A stretch of 64,000 nucleotides of DNA from Excoecaria cochinchinensis. Taxonomy: Eukaryota > Streptophyta > Magnoliopsida > Malpighiales > Euphorbiaceae. The stretch covers positions 29,136,001 to 29,200,000 of the forward strand of contig CANTUQ010000004.1 in assembly GCA_947683425.1 (NCBI GenBank), given 5' to 3'. A model generated the notes under the pieces. It was not told the origin of the DNA and did no database searches. It saw only the letters and a list, made by a program, of their open reading frames with translations. Position numbers and translations under genes: made by a program. Position 1 is the stretch's first letter. Each line of letters starts with the position of its first letter. Positions 43,700 through 55,786 of the stretch are shown piece after piece.

Positions 43700-44192
43700 G
43701 GCACTGCAACCAATGTCTTTCATCTGCCATCGGCTTTTATTTCCCCTTCTTCTCTGGGTCAACAATTTCTTTACTGTTGATAAGATCTTGAATTCAGTCC
43801 CTCAGAATTTAGCATTGATCTACTAACTGGCCAGCGTTGGTGGGCTACTATGTCCTCAATCTCATTTTCTTCCACAAAATCCTCCTCGGGATTATGAACT
43901 CTTGCCCTTCTTGGCTCAATAAGTATCGCAGCTCCATGCTCATTGACAGGTTGACAGTAGCATTGCCAATAAAAAGAGCCTCTCCACCAGCAGGTGGTTC
44001 GGCTTGCCCCCGAGGAGGGACTGCTGGTACATGTTGAGCAATGGGCGGCTGCAGAATAGGAGGTGCTTGCGCAGCAGGGGGATGGGCAATTCTTTCGACC
44101 ATAGCGCCCATCATATCTAGCATTCTTCGTTCAAATTCATCCAACCTCCGGGCAAGGTCTTGAGTGGATGGGTTTCCAGTTTCGTCTGCCAT
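43700..44192 (-). pseudogene. Gag of element B, core deleted
   Basis: ATG at 44192-44190 gives M-A-D-E-T-G-N-P-S, then R-R-L-D-E-F-E-R-R-M-L-D-M-M, as in A and C. The Retrotrans_gag core is missing. The C-terminal I-Q-D-L-I-N-S-K-E-I-V-D-P-E-K-K-G appears in another frame near 43745-43800, so a central deletion joined the ends. A 135-residue frame extends to an earlier ATG at 44255. Not functional as Gag. Confidence 0.8.
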
Positions 44193-45294
44193 GGAGGATG
44201 GGGTACTAAATGTCGAGAGTGTATTAGGATCCCAATCGAGCACTAATTCCAACAATCCAAAGGGCGAGTCTGTTCGTACTAATCGACCGTCGGGACCTCT
44301 AAACCACTTGGAAGAATCTATGATGGCTGAAAATTTAAATTGTTAGTATGATGCGTGTATGACAATATACAATGCATGATCGTGAATTGTGCAGATGGAG
44401 TGAAGAAATCAATAAATTGCAATTATGCGATGCAATGTATGAAAATAAATATACACGATGGTATATGCACATGAAAAATAATATGTAGGCAAAAGGATAT
44501 ATACACAATATGAAATGTATTTCTTATTATTTATTTACTTATTCATTATATTTTTTAACATGAATGACATGTGATGTATGTACATGTTATGCAGCATTCA
44601 CAGCCACATGCAAGCAGGTATATCCTTCCAACCTTATTTCTCCCACACACGAGGTCGTGCGGTCTCTTTCCTAGGTGGGCTTTATCCAAGGGTTAACAGG
44701 GAACCCAATGAATGCGTATAGTGCACGGTGAAAAACCGTAAGCGTAACAACTCTTACTTTAAAGCACATGCGCATAGATGTTTGGCCATTATATATTTAA
44801 ACAATTCAATTAAATCAACATGGGCCCATCGGGGCATGAAAGCCTTTATTGAAAACCATTTAATTTGATTGATTTTGTTCAATATATGACAGCCCAAATA
44901 GCAAGCACGATATTATGGTACATGTCACCTAGTGGAGGTTTCTATTGCCATTACATGGGCTTCGGTCAAAAGGTGGTGTTACTTTAGGGCTACCCAAGCA
45001 TGATCCCTGCCGACGGGTCTAGCTCATCGCGAGCGTAACGACCGATCGGGTTACCATTTTATATACCACGATGGTACGAGGCTTGGGATGGTGATTATCC
45101 TTAACACTTCCCCAAATTGAGTGAAAATGAGGTCGTGCTTCAGGAACGCACCGGGGCTAATAGAGGGACCAAACTAGCATATTCTAAAGCTCTAATGAGA
45201 TGTAATGCAAATGAGAGAAAGCGAATTTATGAATTAAATTTTAACCATAAATGTTAAACGAGGTATTTTCAAATTGAAATCTCGAACCATATCG
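44193..45294 (-). other. Leader of element B
   Basis: About 1.1 kb, homologous to the A leader; it ends near gag with TTTTCAGCCATCATAGA. No open frame. Confidence 0.7.
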
Positions 45295-45312
45295 TTCCCA
45301 GTGGAGTCGCCA
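45295..45312 (-). other. Primer binding site of element B
   Basis: Minus-strand TGGCGACTCCACTGGGAA, one base inside the LTR end, matching the A site at 14 of 18. Confidence 0.8.
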
Positions 45313-45313
45313 C

Positions 45314-46186
45314 TGTGACGCGTGCCGGATCCCCGCGGCCGCCCCTCTGACCGCCCGCTGGAGGGCGATCGGGTAATTGTGGGTCCGTTGACAGCTTGCA
45401 ATAAATCGCAAGTGCATCTATGTTAGGCAACAAGGAGATTTCATGGAGTCGCCACCCAATAGAACATTGGGAAAGTTTCTCTCGCCTCGGAGAGCCTAAG
45501 ACTGCGCGTAGTATCCATTTTGGGCCAGCCAGAGGGGTCTTGGAAGGTAAACCTCTCACCCTAAGGAGCCTAGGATTAGCGCTAAAGTCTCGTGGCACAA
45601 AAAGGTGTCTTGGAGGGTAGACCTCTAGCCTCTTTGAGCCCAAAGACCAGAGCTGGGTTCGGGATTTCTCATCTATTTCTATCTCGATTATTTTATGATC
45701 AAATTTTAATTATCATTGATTCGCTCTCTCTCCACACGATGCAATTTAAATTAAAGCGCATTCATCCATTTAAGAGCATAAAATAAAATAGCATTAAAGT
45801 ATGAAATAAATTTACAATAATACTAAAGGTAGAATACAACCCTCGTTTGTAAATGTGCAATACATGCATAAAACGGAATATTCATTAACAATAAGGACAT
45901 TGGTCCTCGCATGCGTTCATTATGGAAAAGAATTTTCATGTGATGATTTTATCGAGTATAAATAGGACATTGGTCCAATTTTATTTAGTAAATATTTCAT
46001 TTTAGTAGAAAACATTTGTGTGGTGGTTCTTTTTAATAGCGGTCGAAAATCATTTTATTATTACAGACCTCAGATAAATAAAATAGAATGAAATAAAAAT
46101 TACATATTTCTAAATAAATAAATGAATACATAAATAGTTGCATAAATAAATAACAATAATAATAACAATAATCAATAATGATGATG

Positions 46187-46222
<36 letters not shown>

Positions 46223-47457
46223 TTAAAATATAAAATTAAATAATCACAAATCAATTAAATAATAACATCAACATAAAATTAACACAAATTAGACAATAAT
46301 AATAATAATAAATATAAAAATAACAATAATAAACAATAAAATAATATTAAAATAGAATAATAAATAAATATAATAATAATATTATAATAATATTAATAAA
46401 CAGAAATTAAATAATATATATATATATATAAAATAATATAAATTAAGGGAAAGGGAGGCTCACCGTCGCCGGAGGGTCGCCGGATCTGGGATGACCGACA
46501 CAGCCACCACCGGGTCGGAGGTCAGGCCACCGGAGGCACGGCGGAAGGGGTTACGCGCCGAAAGGGACTTCGCTGGAGTCGGAAAACGCTTCGAAGCGTC
46601 ACGGGTGGTTCTCCACACGCGCCTCGCTGCCGGCCACCTACGGAGGAACGACCGACACGGTGAGCTTCGTCTAGAGGTGCTGTTTCCTCTGGTGGGGCGC
46701 GTGCCGCCGTATGTGGCGGCGTTTGGCCGGCGGAGGCGACGGTTCCTCCTCTCCTTTTTCTTCCTCTTTTCCCTTTTCCGGCGTCGTTGGCTGGTCTCCG
46801 ATTGGCTGTCCCTGGCTGTCCCTCTCTTCTTCTCTTCCATTTCCCTTTTATTTCTTTTTGATTTTGGTCCCTCACTCTCAGGTCTTGCTCTCTCTTTTCT
46901 TTCTTTTCCTCTTTTCCTTTTCCTTTTATTTCTTTTCCTTTCTCTTTTTTATTCTTTCTTTTGATTTCTCTTTGTTTCCTTTGCTCTCACTGTGTCTTTC
47001 TTGCTTGCTCTCTCTCTTGTTCTTCAGCTCCCCTCCTCTATTCTTTTCTTTTCTTTCTCTTTTCTTTTCCTTTCTTTTTCTGTGTTCCAATCCGAGAGAG
47101 CCCCTTCTAATTTCCTCATCTTATTCTACTTATACCCCTAAAATTAGGGCTAAAGGGCACAATGGTCATTTCCACCATAATTCCCTCCTTTTCTTTTAAT
47201 TAATCTAACTTAATACACATACACTAATTAATCAAACATTAAATACATAAAAATTAATCAAACATTACACATTACACATTAATTTATTAATTAAACATGC
47301 ACATATTAATCACATCTTAATTCAATAATTAATTAAACATTACATACATCACATATTAATATAATTAATCTACTCAATATATAATTTATCTAATTAATTA
47401 AACATTCTACATTTTAACTAATTAATCTTTAATTTTACATGCACACATATTTATATT

Positions 47458-47510
<53 letters not shown>

Positions 47511-47578
47511 AGGGAATTATCAAGGATCCAAAATTACCATTGCCATTTTTATGCCGGACTCGGGATCCGGTGTCTACA
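45314..47578 (-). repeat. 5' LTR of element B
   Basis: 2265 bp; direct repeat of 38422-40673. Minus-strand start TGTAGACACCGGATCCC at 47578. Includes the GC island (about 46455-46770), AAT run, CT tract with a 35-bp extra piece near 46980, and AT run. Confidence 0.95.
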
Positions 47579-47654
47579 GTATCTAACCTGTCGATGCAAT
47601 GGTGCCGTGGTCGTGCTAACCTTCCATAGAATGGTAGCGCTGCCATTGTGCTAA

Positions 47655-47900
47655 CCCTTTCGAGATTTAAAGTAGCGCCCTCTGAGGGTCCTTTGGTTGA
47701 TTGCCCCCCTGAGAGCTCTTTGGTTAATTCCTCCCCTGGTTAATTGCCCCCTGAGAGGTCTTTGGTTGATTGCCCCTTGAGATGTCTTTGGTTGATTGCC
47801 CCCTGAGAGGTCTTTGGTTGATTTGCCTCTTAAGAGGACCTGGAGAATTTGCCCCTTAAGAGGTCTTTGAAAGGTTTGCCTCTTAAGAGGACTTAGAGAT
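47655..47900 (-). repeat. ~28-bp tandem array of element C
   Basis: About eight units: GCCCCCTGAGAGGTCTTTGG plus TTGATT, grading into TTGCCTCTTAAGAGGACT toward 47900. It joins the B-type (CCTGAGAGG) and D-type (CCTCTTAAGAGG) units. Confidence 0.85.
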
Positions 47901-48720
47901 TTGAACTTGTGTAGACTTCATCTTGGTTTGATTGTCCGGCACGGGGTGAGTGCCTATGTTGTGTTGAAGTTTTCCTCGACCCGTTTTTGTGCGAGTGGTC
48001 TTTATTTGGACTTTTCCTACAATTATGTGCACAGAAATATGTACAAAATACTGTGTGTGCAGGTGAAAAGTTATATGCAAATGTTTGCAAAAGAATTGTA
48101 TGACATTAAAATGCATGTAAAAATGAATAGCCCGTGTCTTGAGTGGTTAAGGGTCCGTCAAGGCTACAGCTTGGCCGTTCACATTGTTTGATGCCCTCCA
48201 AAGACCTAGAGGAGTGTCATCTTGGTTTAAGAATTCTGACCTATAATCTTTTCAAAGAGGACCGACCCGTGCGCATCTTTGCCCCCCGGTCACAGAGCAT
48301 TTTGCCCTCAAGACTTTAATTCGTGCCTTAAATTATGCATTATTTGCTTGAAGGGAAACTATTTGGAGCTGCCTTATCACTCCATGAACTGTTGGTCATT
48401 TATTGAAGGTAGTGCGTCCCTTCTAAATTTTCACACTAGCTTTTCTTTGCGGGAAATGCATCCCTTTGGGAATTTTCACATAGCCCTATGCCTAACTTTT
48501 GCCTGGAATGGACCCAACCCACCCCAGCAGCTTTTATTTTATTATAATTATTATTATTTTTGTAGGACAGACTACCTGTTTCCAGGTTTTTACCTTGCCT
48601 TTTGTCCTAAATTTTTCTTAGAGCGCCAGTCACGATTTTCATCTCTAACAGACTTTTTTTTGGCAACTATATGGATTTTGATTTTTCTCATGAAGGTGCT
48701 ACATGATTAGCTCAAGATAA
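47901..48720 (-). other. Conserved 3' modules of element C
   Basis: Contains the segment homologous to D 54960-55786 and E 61150-61910, with S1 at 48410-48530 and S2 at 48565-48650. GCCTTATCACTCCA near 48371 aligns to the exon 1 end of the A antisense gene (GGAGTAATAAGG). Confidence 0.7.
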
Positions 48721-49739
48721 TGATGGGCAAGTCAGTTGAAATTCCAGGATAATGATAGCGATGGAGGCCGTATGGGAAAAGAGAAACAATGTGCTACTTT
48801 TTATACTGGAAACAATTTTGAGTATGCGAGATAAGGTGCTCTATTTATATTAATATATTATGGAATAAATGAGTATGTTCCAGTCCGATTTCATCACCCA
48901 TGATCACCATTTGGCATTAATCTTAAAAATACAAAATCCTATTTGATCTCGAGATGGATCACAAAAACATCAAACTTCTATTATCAATCAACCATCTCAG
49001 GTTTTCATGATTAAAAATTTTCTCTTTGCCCCTAATTTTTACCCAATATGCCTTTTTGGTTTTCACCTTGACGGGGTGCCCAATTTTAGCAAGGTCGCTT
49101 TCTTTCGGTTTTTGACCTGTGAGGCATTTTTTTTAAACCTTTGCCATGAATCGTTCCTAAGTCTATCAGCGTCGATTGGTTTCTTTGAATTCTCTTCCAT
49201 CCTCATTACCGGGAAGGCTGCTTCTTCTGACAGTTTCTTTTCTAAGCATCAAAGGCATTTTCTTGACCCTTGTGCAAACTGGCTGAAATGGTGAGTTCTC
49301 CATTTGGAACTTGAATATGAAATCTCGTATCTTATTTTTGTCAGTTTTGGTGGCTCAATTTCTAAAGTAGCCTTTGATGGTTGAGATTGTGTTGCAAGTT
49401 AGCCCCAGGTGGTTTAAGGCAAAACTGAAGTTTTTTCCTCTTTTTCTTTTCTTTCCTTTTTTTTTTTACTTTCTTCTTTCTTTTTTGTAGAGGTAAGACT
49501 ATACTTTTTTTTAGGTATAAAGTTTCACTTGTCTTGAATTTGATGCGGCCCCTTAATAATCAGAGTTTGATTTTGTTGGGTTGCATTGCGTGCGTCCTAG
49601 ATGCTGAGGGGGCAAAGGAATGGTTTTTGAAAGTTTACTCATCATCATGTTGACATATTGAAGCAGCAGTGTCCTAACAATGCCCTTGTCAATTTTTATC
49701 ATTCTAGGTCCATGCAAAGGTAGTTTCTTTTTCCCTTTT
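48721..49739. other. C internal region, mostly noncoding
   Basis: S3-type words lie at 48900-49130 (minus-strand CTAAAATTGGGC near 49084). T-rich runs at 49440-49510. No convincing protein. Confidence 0.55.
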
Positions 49740-49905
49740 TTTATTATTATTATCTCTCAGAACTTTCTTCTCTTCAAGAGTGATATCAGATGCCGATGGG
49801 ATCTTGAGATTGAATAAGGTAGTATTCATTAAATTAATATCAAATGTAAACGACTTGTGGTTGCAATCATGCATAGTGAAATCATGAGAGACATAAGCAA
49901 AAAGT
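49740..49905 (-). pseudogene. Pre-RT remnant of element C
   Basis: Minus strand near 49905 leftward gives words matching N-D-F...D-V-S...M-H-D and ending A-S-D-I-T-L-E-E-K, as in A at 10930. RT is absent, the same situation as in B. Confidence 0.65.
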
Positions 49906-50059
49906 CATTAATATGATTAATGTAAATAGCACTGCATACATTGAAAAGTTCAACAATAAAATGAAAAGCACATCTAATAGAAAGTCTTTTCTCCTACTTT
50001 TTATTGCGCGGTAGCCACCTTCTGGGATTCTTAATTAGTGTCTTGAAATCCCTTTACGC

Positions 50060-51418
50060 CTTCTTTTTCTTCTCTCTCTTCTCAGGGTCAGTGATCTCCT
50101 TGGAGTCAATAAGATCTTGGATCTTGTTCCTCAAAGTTCAATAATAATATGTCAGGTGCCCAGTGTGCTGATGGTAGGTGCAGTACTGATCATCTTTATG
50201 CCCTACCTGTCCCTGATTCATGGCTGGCCTGGGTGGTAATGGTCTCAGCTTGCCCTCCTTTGTCATTCTCTCCAATACCCAGGATAGAGAGCGGCCTAAA
50301 TTAGAATAGTACCTCTGACCTTGTCCATCATCGGTGGCTGAAGCCTTGGCTGTCTTTCCATCCTTGTTATTATTGCTTCGAGTACCACCCGACTTATATC
50401 CTGATTGGTTCCTATAACCTTTCCCAGCAAAGTTACTTTGGCTTGCTTTCTGCGCTAGGTACTCACCTTCTGCTTCGATGGCTATATCCTTTAGAGACTC
50501 CCAATCTTTGAGCCCCTTCATCTTTAGCCCTTCATTGAGATATGGACTTGCATTTCGGATGAATAACCGAATCTGATATGGAGTATCTGGCTTCCTCTTC
50601 ATCTCTATTACCCGATTTCTCCATCGAGTAAGATACTCGTGGAATGACTCATTAGATCTCTATTAAAGTAGCTCCAAATCCTTCAAAGAAACCTCCATTC
50701 GGGTGCTACAGTCATATTGTTTGAGGAACTCTTCCGTCAATAGGTCCAAATCTTATCTTGTCCTCCTATCCAAACCATGGTACCAGTCTATAGCAGGCCT
50801 AGTCAAGCTGATGCAGAAATATTTCACCTTCTGTCTCTTGGTAAGCATAGTCCCCTTCATCACAAGCGTGTACTGCTTGATGTGAGCAGACGGATCTGAG
50901 GTGCCGTTAAACTTGGGTAGATCGTGCATTTTATATTCCTGAGGAAGCATCTCCTCGTTATCCAAATCCCTATTCTTGGGGCTTATCCCCTTTCCAGCAG
51001 ACAGTAGGCAGGCCGTCACCTCAACTCTCTCTTCTATCTTCTTCAAGGCGGCGTCCTCTTTGGGAGGCTTAGCTCTCACTACACCGGGTTTCTCATCTAC
51101 AAAATCCTCCTCAAGTCTATGTCCTCCAACCCTTCTAGGCTCAACATTTGCAATAACTCTAGGCTCAATAGCAGGAGGTGGTTCTACAACTGCTACCGGA
51201 GGTGCTTCCATGATTGAAATCTATTCGGCCTATCTTTCGGCAGGAGTGGCAGTTTGTTGGCTAGCTGGCGATGCTAGAGCAGCAGTTAAGTTGTCCATCA
51301 TTGCCATCATTCTACGTTCAAATTCCTCAAATCTGCGCTCTATTTCTTAAGCCCTTCGTTCCATCTCTTCGGTGACAATAGCTCGGGTGGCGTCTGTTCC
51401 TCTTGGTGAATTAGCCAT
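50060..51418 (-). pseudogene. Gag of element C
   Basis: ATG 51418-51416, M-A-N-S-P-R-G-T. Core domain D-L-P-K-F-N-G-T, A-I-D-W-Y-H-G-L, then after a break S-P-Y-L-N-E-G-L-K-M-K-G-L-K-D and Y-C-T-Y-H-Q-H-T-G-H. It ends near D-P-E-K-R-E-K-K-K-K-A. Stops (TAA and TAGs at 51230-51350 and near 50663) and a frame shift near 50750 break it. Protease does not follow. It keeps CAG (Gln) where A has TAG at 9158. Confidence 0.88.
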
Positions 51419-51572
51419 TTCACTGATTATAGAAAACTGAGAGGAGGTAGCGTGACTACTCTCGAAAGATGAGTTCGAATATTCTATCCTTTCTGGCAAT
51501 TCGAAGAATGGGTTTCACCTTAACAATCGGCCATTAGGACCCCTAGACCACTGATTCGTACCTATGACGGCT

Positions 51573-53996
51573 TGTGATGCGCGCCGAACTACATGGTGCC
51601 CCGAAAACCCGCTTTTAGGGGTATTCGAGAGGCATTCATAGAACTTGTAAGAGATTATAAGGGCGTCTATTTTGGGCAACAAGGAGGTGTTTTAGAGTCT
51701 CCACCTAATAAAACATCGGGAAAGGTCGTCTAGCCTCACTGAGCCTAAGACAACGCATGTGTGTCTATTTTGGGCTCTCAGAGATATTTTGGACACCTCC
51801 TTCCAATAGAACACTAGAAAGATCATCTAATCTCATGAAGCCTAAGACGATGCATATGCGTCCATTTTAGGTAAACTAGAGATATTTTGGACACCTCATT
51901 CTAATATAACACTGGAAGGATCATCTAATCTCGTGGATTCTAAGACCAAACAAATTAGGACGATTTTGGGCTACAAGAGATATTTTAGAGACCCCAGCCG
52001 AATAGGACATTGAGATGGTCCTCTAACCTAGTTGAGCCTAGGACCAGAGAAGGTTCGTGACATCCCATTTATTCATACCTTAATTAAATTATGATTGAGT
52101 TTTAGAGATAAAATTTCATTTTGTTTTCTCATTCATTTTAATGCAATTAATTAAAGTGCATATTATCACGTAATAGAGAGTAGTAAATACTATAAATTGA
52201 CCATAAAGATGGAAATGTGATAACTTACAACAAAATTAGGGGCAGAATACAACCTCCATTGTAAATAGCATGTAAATCATACATAAAACAGGATATTTAT
52301 TATGGATGAAGACATTGGTCTTCGCATGCATATTTATAAAAATAATTTAAAGTGACAATTTTGTTTGGATGGAAAAACTAGGACATTAGTCCCATTTTAT
52401 TAGAAGAATCTCCTTTATTTGTAGAAAAGCTTAGCCATTTTTACTTTAGCAGGCTCAAAATAATATTTATAATAAATTGAAAATAAAAATAAACTAAATG
52501 GAAATAGGGTAAAGAAAATGAACCAAATTAGCGTCCTCGGATCATCCTAGTGGGCTCCATTTCTCAGCGTCCAATATTCAGTAAAAATAAATAAACTCAC
52601 AAGAAAAACAAATAACATATGAGTGGGACAATGAAACAAAATAATGAAAATAAAAGGAAATGTCAGAGATAAAATAAATATATAAACAATAGATACATAA
52701 AATAATTGTGAATAAAAATAATAAAAGGAATAAAAGAAACGTAGGATTGAACCCAGAATATTCACCCTCAGAATTCGAATTCGGTTGAGGGAGAAAGATG
52801 ATTGATTTCCTTGCCTTGATCCGCAAAATTAAAATCGAAAATAATAAAAATTGAACTTTTATTCAAAGAAAGAAAACTTGATTAAAAAATAATGGAAGAA
52901 AATAAAAACTCTCAAGAACAAATAATTATTTTCATTGTCTCAAGAATGACTTTTTTATTAAGAATTTATTTTTAAAACCTTAAGAAATTTATTTGAATAA
53001 GAAAACTCAAATAAAGAAAAATGAAGAAAGAATTCTTTTGAAGAAGAAGAAATGAAAAATCTGAATTTAAGAAATTTATTTGAAGAAAAAAAACTCAAGA
53101 GAAAGAAAATATAGAAAGAATTCTTTTAAAAAGAAGAAGAAGAGAAAAATCCGAATCCTTTTCTCGATCATCAACCAACTATTTATAAGATAACTGAGCA
53201 TAAAGATAAAAAAATTCAAAAATTTTTAAAATTCAAATTAAAAATTCAAATATTTTCAAAATTTAAATAAAAAATCCAAATCTTTTCAAAATTCAAATAA
53301 AAAATTTAAATCTTTTTAAAATTTAAATTATAAATTTATATCATTTTTTAAAATTTGAATTATAAATTTAATTTTTTTAAAAATTTAAATCATCCTTAAA
53401 AATAAATATCAAATCTTTCTAAATTCAAATTAGATTTTAGAAAATAAAATCTAATCTTTTTGAATTTTTAAATTAGATTTGTAGATAAATTTTGAACTCA
53501 AATTAGAATTTAGAAGATAAAACTAAATTTTAAATATTTATTTTAAGGATAAATTTTTAATAAAAAATAAAAAAATAATAAATAATAAATAATAAACAAA
53601 ATTTAAAACCTATCTTAATTTTAAAAATTGAAAAAACCATGAAAATACCAAAGAATTGGATAAAAAAAATCAATTTTGGGGAAAAAATCGCGAAAAAAAG
53701 GCCACAAATTGCATTTTCGGCGAAAATCGGCAGATCTGGGAAATGGACGCTAACCAATGCGGCCGACCTCCGAAATATTTTTTTTTTTTTTTAAAGAAAC
53801 CATTTTGACTAGAATACTATAATTTTAAAACAACTTTTTTAATTTTACTTTTACTTTTTATATTTTTTTATTTTTTTTTTAAAAAGCAAAATTTGACAAG
53901 AAAATAATCACTTCCAACCTTTTTACCTATGAACAGGCATTAATTTCATCATTGCGTAACCTCTTATCTGAGCTGCCTCAGGACCTGGTGGCTACA
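51573..53996 (-). repeat. LTR of element D (3' LTR)
   Basis: 2424 bp; minus-strand start TGTAGCCACCAGGTCC (53996), end GCGCGCATCACA (51573). A PPT lies on its right side, so it is the 3' LTR of a minus-strand element extending right. Left of it is the C leader, with no PBS at the junction; hence D inserted in C. A GC-rich piece lies at about 53700-53765. Confidence 0.8.
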
Positions 53997-54016
53997 GTTG
54001 CCCCCAATTTTGGGGA
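53997..54016 (-). other. Polypurine tract of element D
   Basis: Minus-strand CCCCAAAATTGGGGGCAAC, a full match to the family form. Confidence 0.8.
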
Positions 54017-54289
54017 AGCTAATACATGGGTGCCTAGGTGAGCCAAAATTCAGAGAAAATGAAAGGAGCGCGTACCTGAAGCTGCTACCTTCCTACTATG
54101 TTGATGGAGTTGTGGCGGGTTTGACTAACTCCAACTTGTTGACGTGTTAAGCTATGCTCTTCGTGGCCAATTAACGTCGCCTTTTTGGCGTATTACATTC
54201 CCGTTGAGCTGATGTTGGATGGATGCCCTTTGAAGGACGGTTGGTTGTTCCCTACAGAACGGCCGCCCCCTGGAGGATTTTCGCTAATT

Positions 54290-54960
54290 TATAGATTAGT
54301 GCCTCTAAGAGGACTTAGAGATTTGCCTCTTAAGAGGACTTTGAAGGATTTTCCTCTTAAGAGGACATGGGGAATTGCCTCTTACGAGGACTTGGAGATT
54401 TGCCTCTTAAGAGGACTTGGAGAATTGCCTCCTAAGAGGTCTTGGGATTTGCCTCTTAAGAGGTCTTGGAGATTTGCCTCTTAAGAGGACTTGGACATTT
54501 TCCTCTTAAGAGGACTTGGGGATTTGCCTCTTAAGAGGACTTAGAGATTTGGCTCTTAAGAGGTCTTGAGATTTGCCTCTTAAGAGGTCTTGGAGATTTT
54601 GCCTCTTAAGAGGTCATGGGATTTGCCTCTTAAGAGGTCTTAGAGATTTGCCTCTTAAGAGGACTTGGAGATTTGGCTCCTAAGAGCACTTGGAGATTTG
54701 CCTCTTAAGAGAACTTGGAGATTTGCCTCTTAAGAGGTCTTGGAGATTTGACTCTTAAGACGTATTGGAGACTTGTCTCTTAAGAGATCTTGGAGATTTT
54801 GCCTCTTAAGAGGTCTTGGAGATTTCCCTCTTAAGAGGACTAGGGGATTTGCCTCTTAAGAGGACTTGGAGATTTGCCTCTTAAGAGGTTTTGGGATTTC
54901 CCACTTAAGAGGACTTGGAGATTTGTCTCTTAAGAGAACTTGGAGATTTTGAACTTGCGT
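54290..54960 (-). repeat. ~26-bp palindromic tandem array of D
   Basis: About 25 units of ATTTGCCTCTTAAGAGGACT plus TGGAG, each with the perfect 12-bp palindrome CCTCTTAAGAGG or a one-base variant. Changes such as TCTCTTAAGAGA keep the symmetry in some units. Confidence 0.92.
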
Positions 54961-55786
54961 AGAATTCATGTTGGTCTGATTGCCCAGCACAGGTGAGTCC
55001 CTAAGTTGTGTTAAAGTTGTCCTCGACCAGCTTTTGCACGCGTGGCCTTTTCCTATAAAGCTGTGTGCACAAGAATATACACACGAGATTGTGTGTGTAT
55101 ATGTAAAAAGTTATATGCAGATATTTGCGAAAAAAATTGTATGACATGAAATGCATGCAAAAATAGATAGACCATGTCCTGGGTGGTTAAAGGTCCATTG
55201 AGGGTACGATTTGGCTGCTCATATTGTTTGATGCCTCAAATATCTAGAAAAGTGTCATCTTGGCTTGGGAATTCTGACCTATAATCTTCTCAAAGAGAAT
55301 CATCCGATGTGTATCTTTGCCCCCCTGGTCAATGAGCATGCGCCTTTTGTTATGAGTCGTACAACATTTTGCCCCAGGACTCCGACACATGTTTTTCATT
55401 ATACCCCATTTGCCTGAAAGGAGGTCTTTTGAAGTAATGCTGCCTTATCGCTCCCAGGCATTGGAAGTCATTCTTTTAAAGCTAGTGCGTCCCTTGTGGA
55501 TTTTCACACTAGCTTTTCTTTGCGGGAATGCGTCCTTTTGGGGATTTTCAAATAACCCTAAGCCTTATTTTTGCCTGGAATGAACCAAATCCATTCCAGC
55601 GGCTTTTATTTATTTTATTTTTTGTAGGATAGACTGCCTATTTTCAGGTTTTCACTCTACCCTTTTGCCTAACTTTTGCTTACAAAGCTAGTTACAGTTT
55701 TCATCTCTAACGGCTTTTTTTCTTTTTTCTTTTTTTTTGTGTGTTTTTTTTAGCAACTGTATGGATTTCGATGCTTCTCATGAAGG
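54961..55786 (-). other. Conserved 3' modules of element D
   Basis: Same order as C 47901-48720: a TGTGCACA-rich segment, a C-run TTTGCCCCCCTGG near 55318, S1 at 55480-55600, S2 at 55625-55720. Noncoding. Confidence 0.7.

Larger units (their letters stand above)
38422..47578 (-). mobile_element. Element B: complete but non-autonomous gypsy relative
   Basis: 9157 bp with LTRs at 38422-40673 and 45314-47578, and a perfect 5-bp duplication GTATC (38417-38421, 47579-47583). PBS at 45295-45312, PPT at 40674-40692. The internal 4.6 kb keeps leader, gag N-terminus and C-terminus, a pre-RT remnant and 3' modules, but no protease, RT, RNase H or integrase. It would depend on proteins from a relative. 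Over the first ~140 bases of the two LTRs from the 38422/45314 ends I count 8 differences, 7 of them transitions. Confidence 0.95.
35886..51572 (-). mobile_element. Element C: pol-deleted gypsy relative, interrupted by B
   Basis: Minus strand. The 3' LTR is 35886-37982; the internal part is 37983-38421 and 47584-51572, split by element B. Inside, reading leftward: gag (51418 to about 50060), a pre-RT remnant (49905-49740), modules S3, S2 and S1, tandem arrays, and PPT. RT, RNase H and integrase are absent. Its own 5' LTR is not seen: the leader runs into the LTR of D at 51573, which belongs to a clearly different subfamily. Confidence 0.8.

Noticed and set aside
47422..47654. Frames of 74 and 71 residues across the AT run
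   Set aside because: Mostly I-Y dipeptides translated from the TA microsatellite.
35886..53996. Pairing LTRs 35886-37982 and 51573-53996 as one element
   Set aside because: Their LTR end regions do not match, no PBS follows the second LTR, and a PPT lies on its right side. They belong to different elements.
54290..54960. Regularly spaced palindromic repeats, as in a CRISPR array
   Set aside because: The units are head-to-tail with only a few bases between, no spacers, no cas genes, and the setting is a plant retrotransposon.
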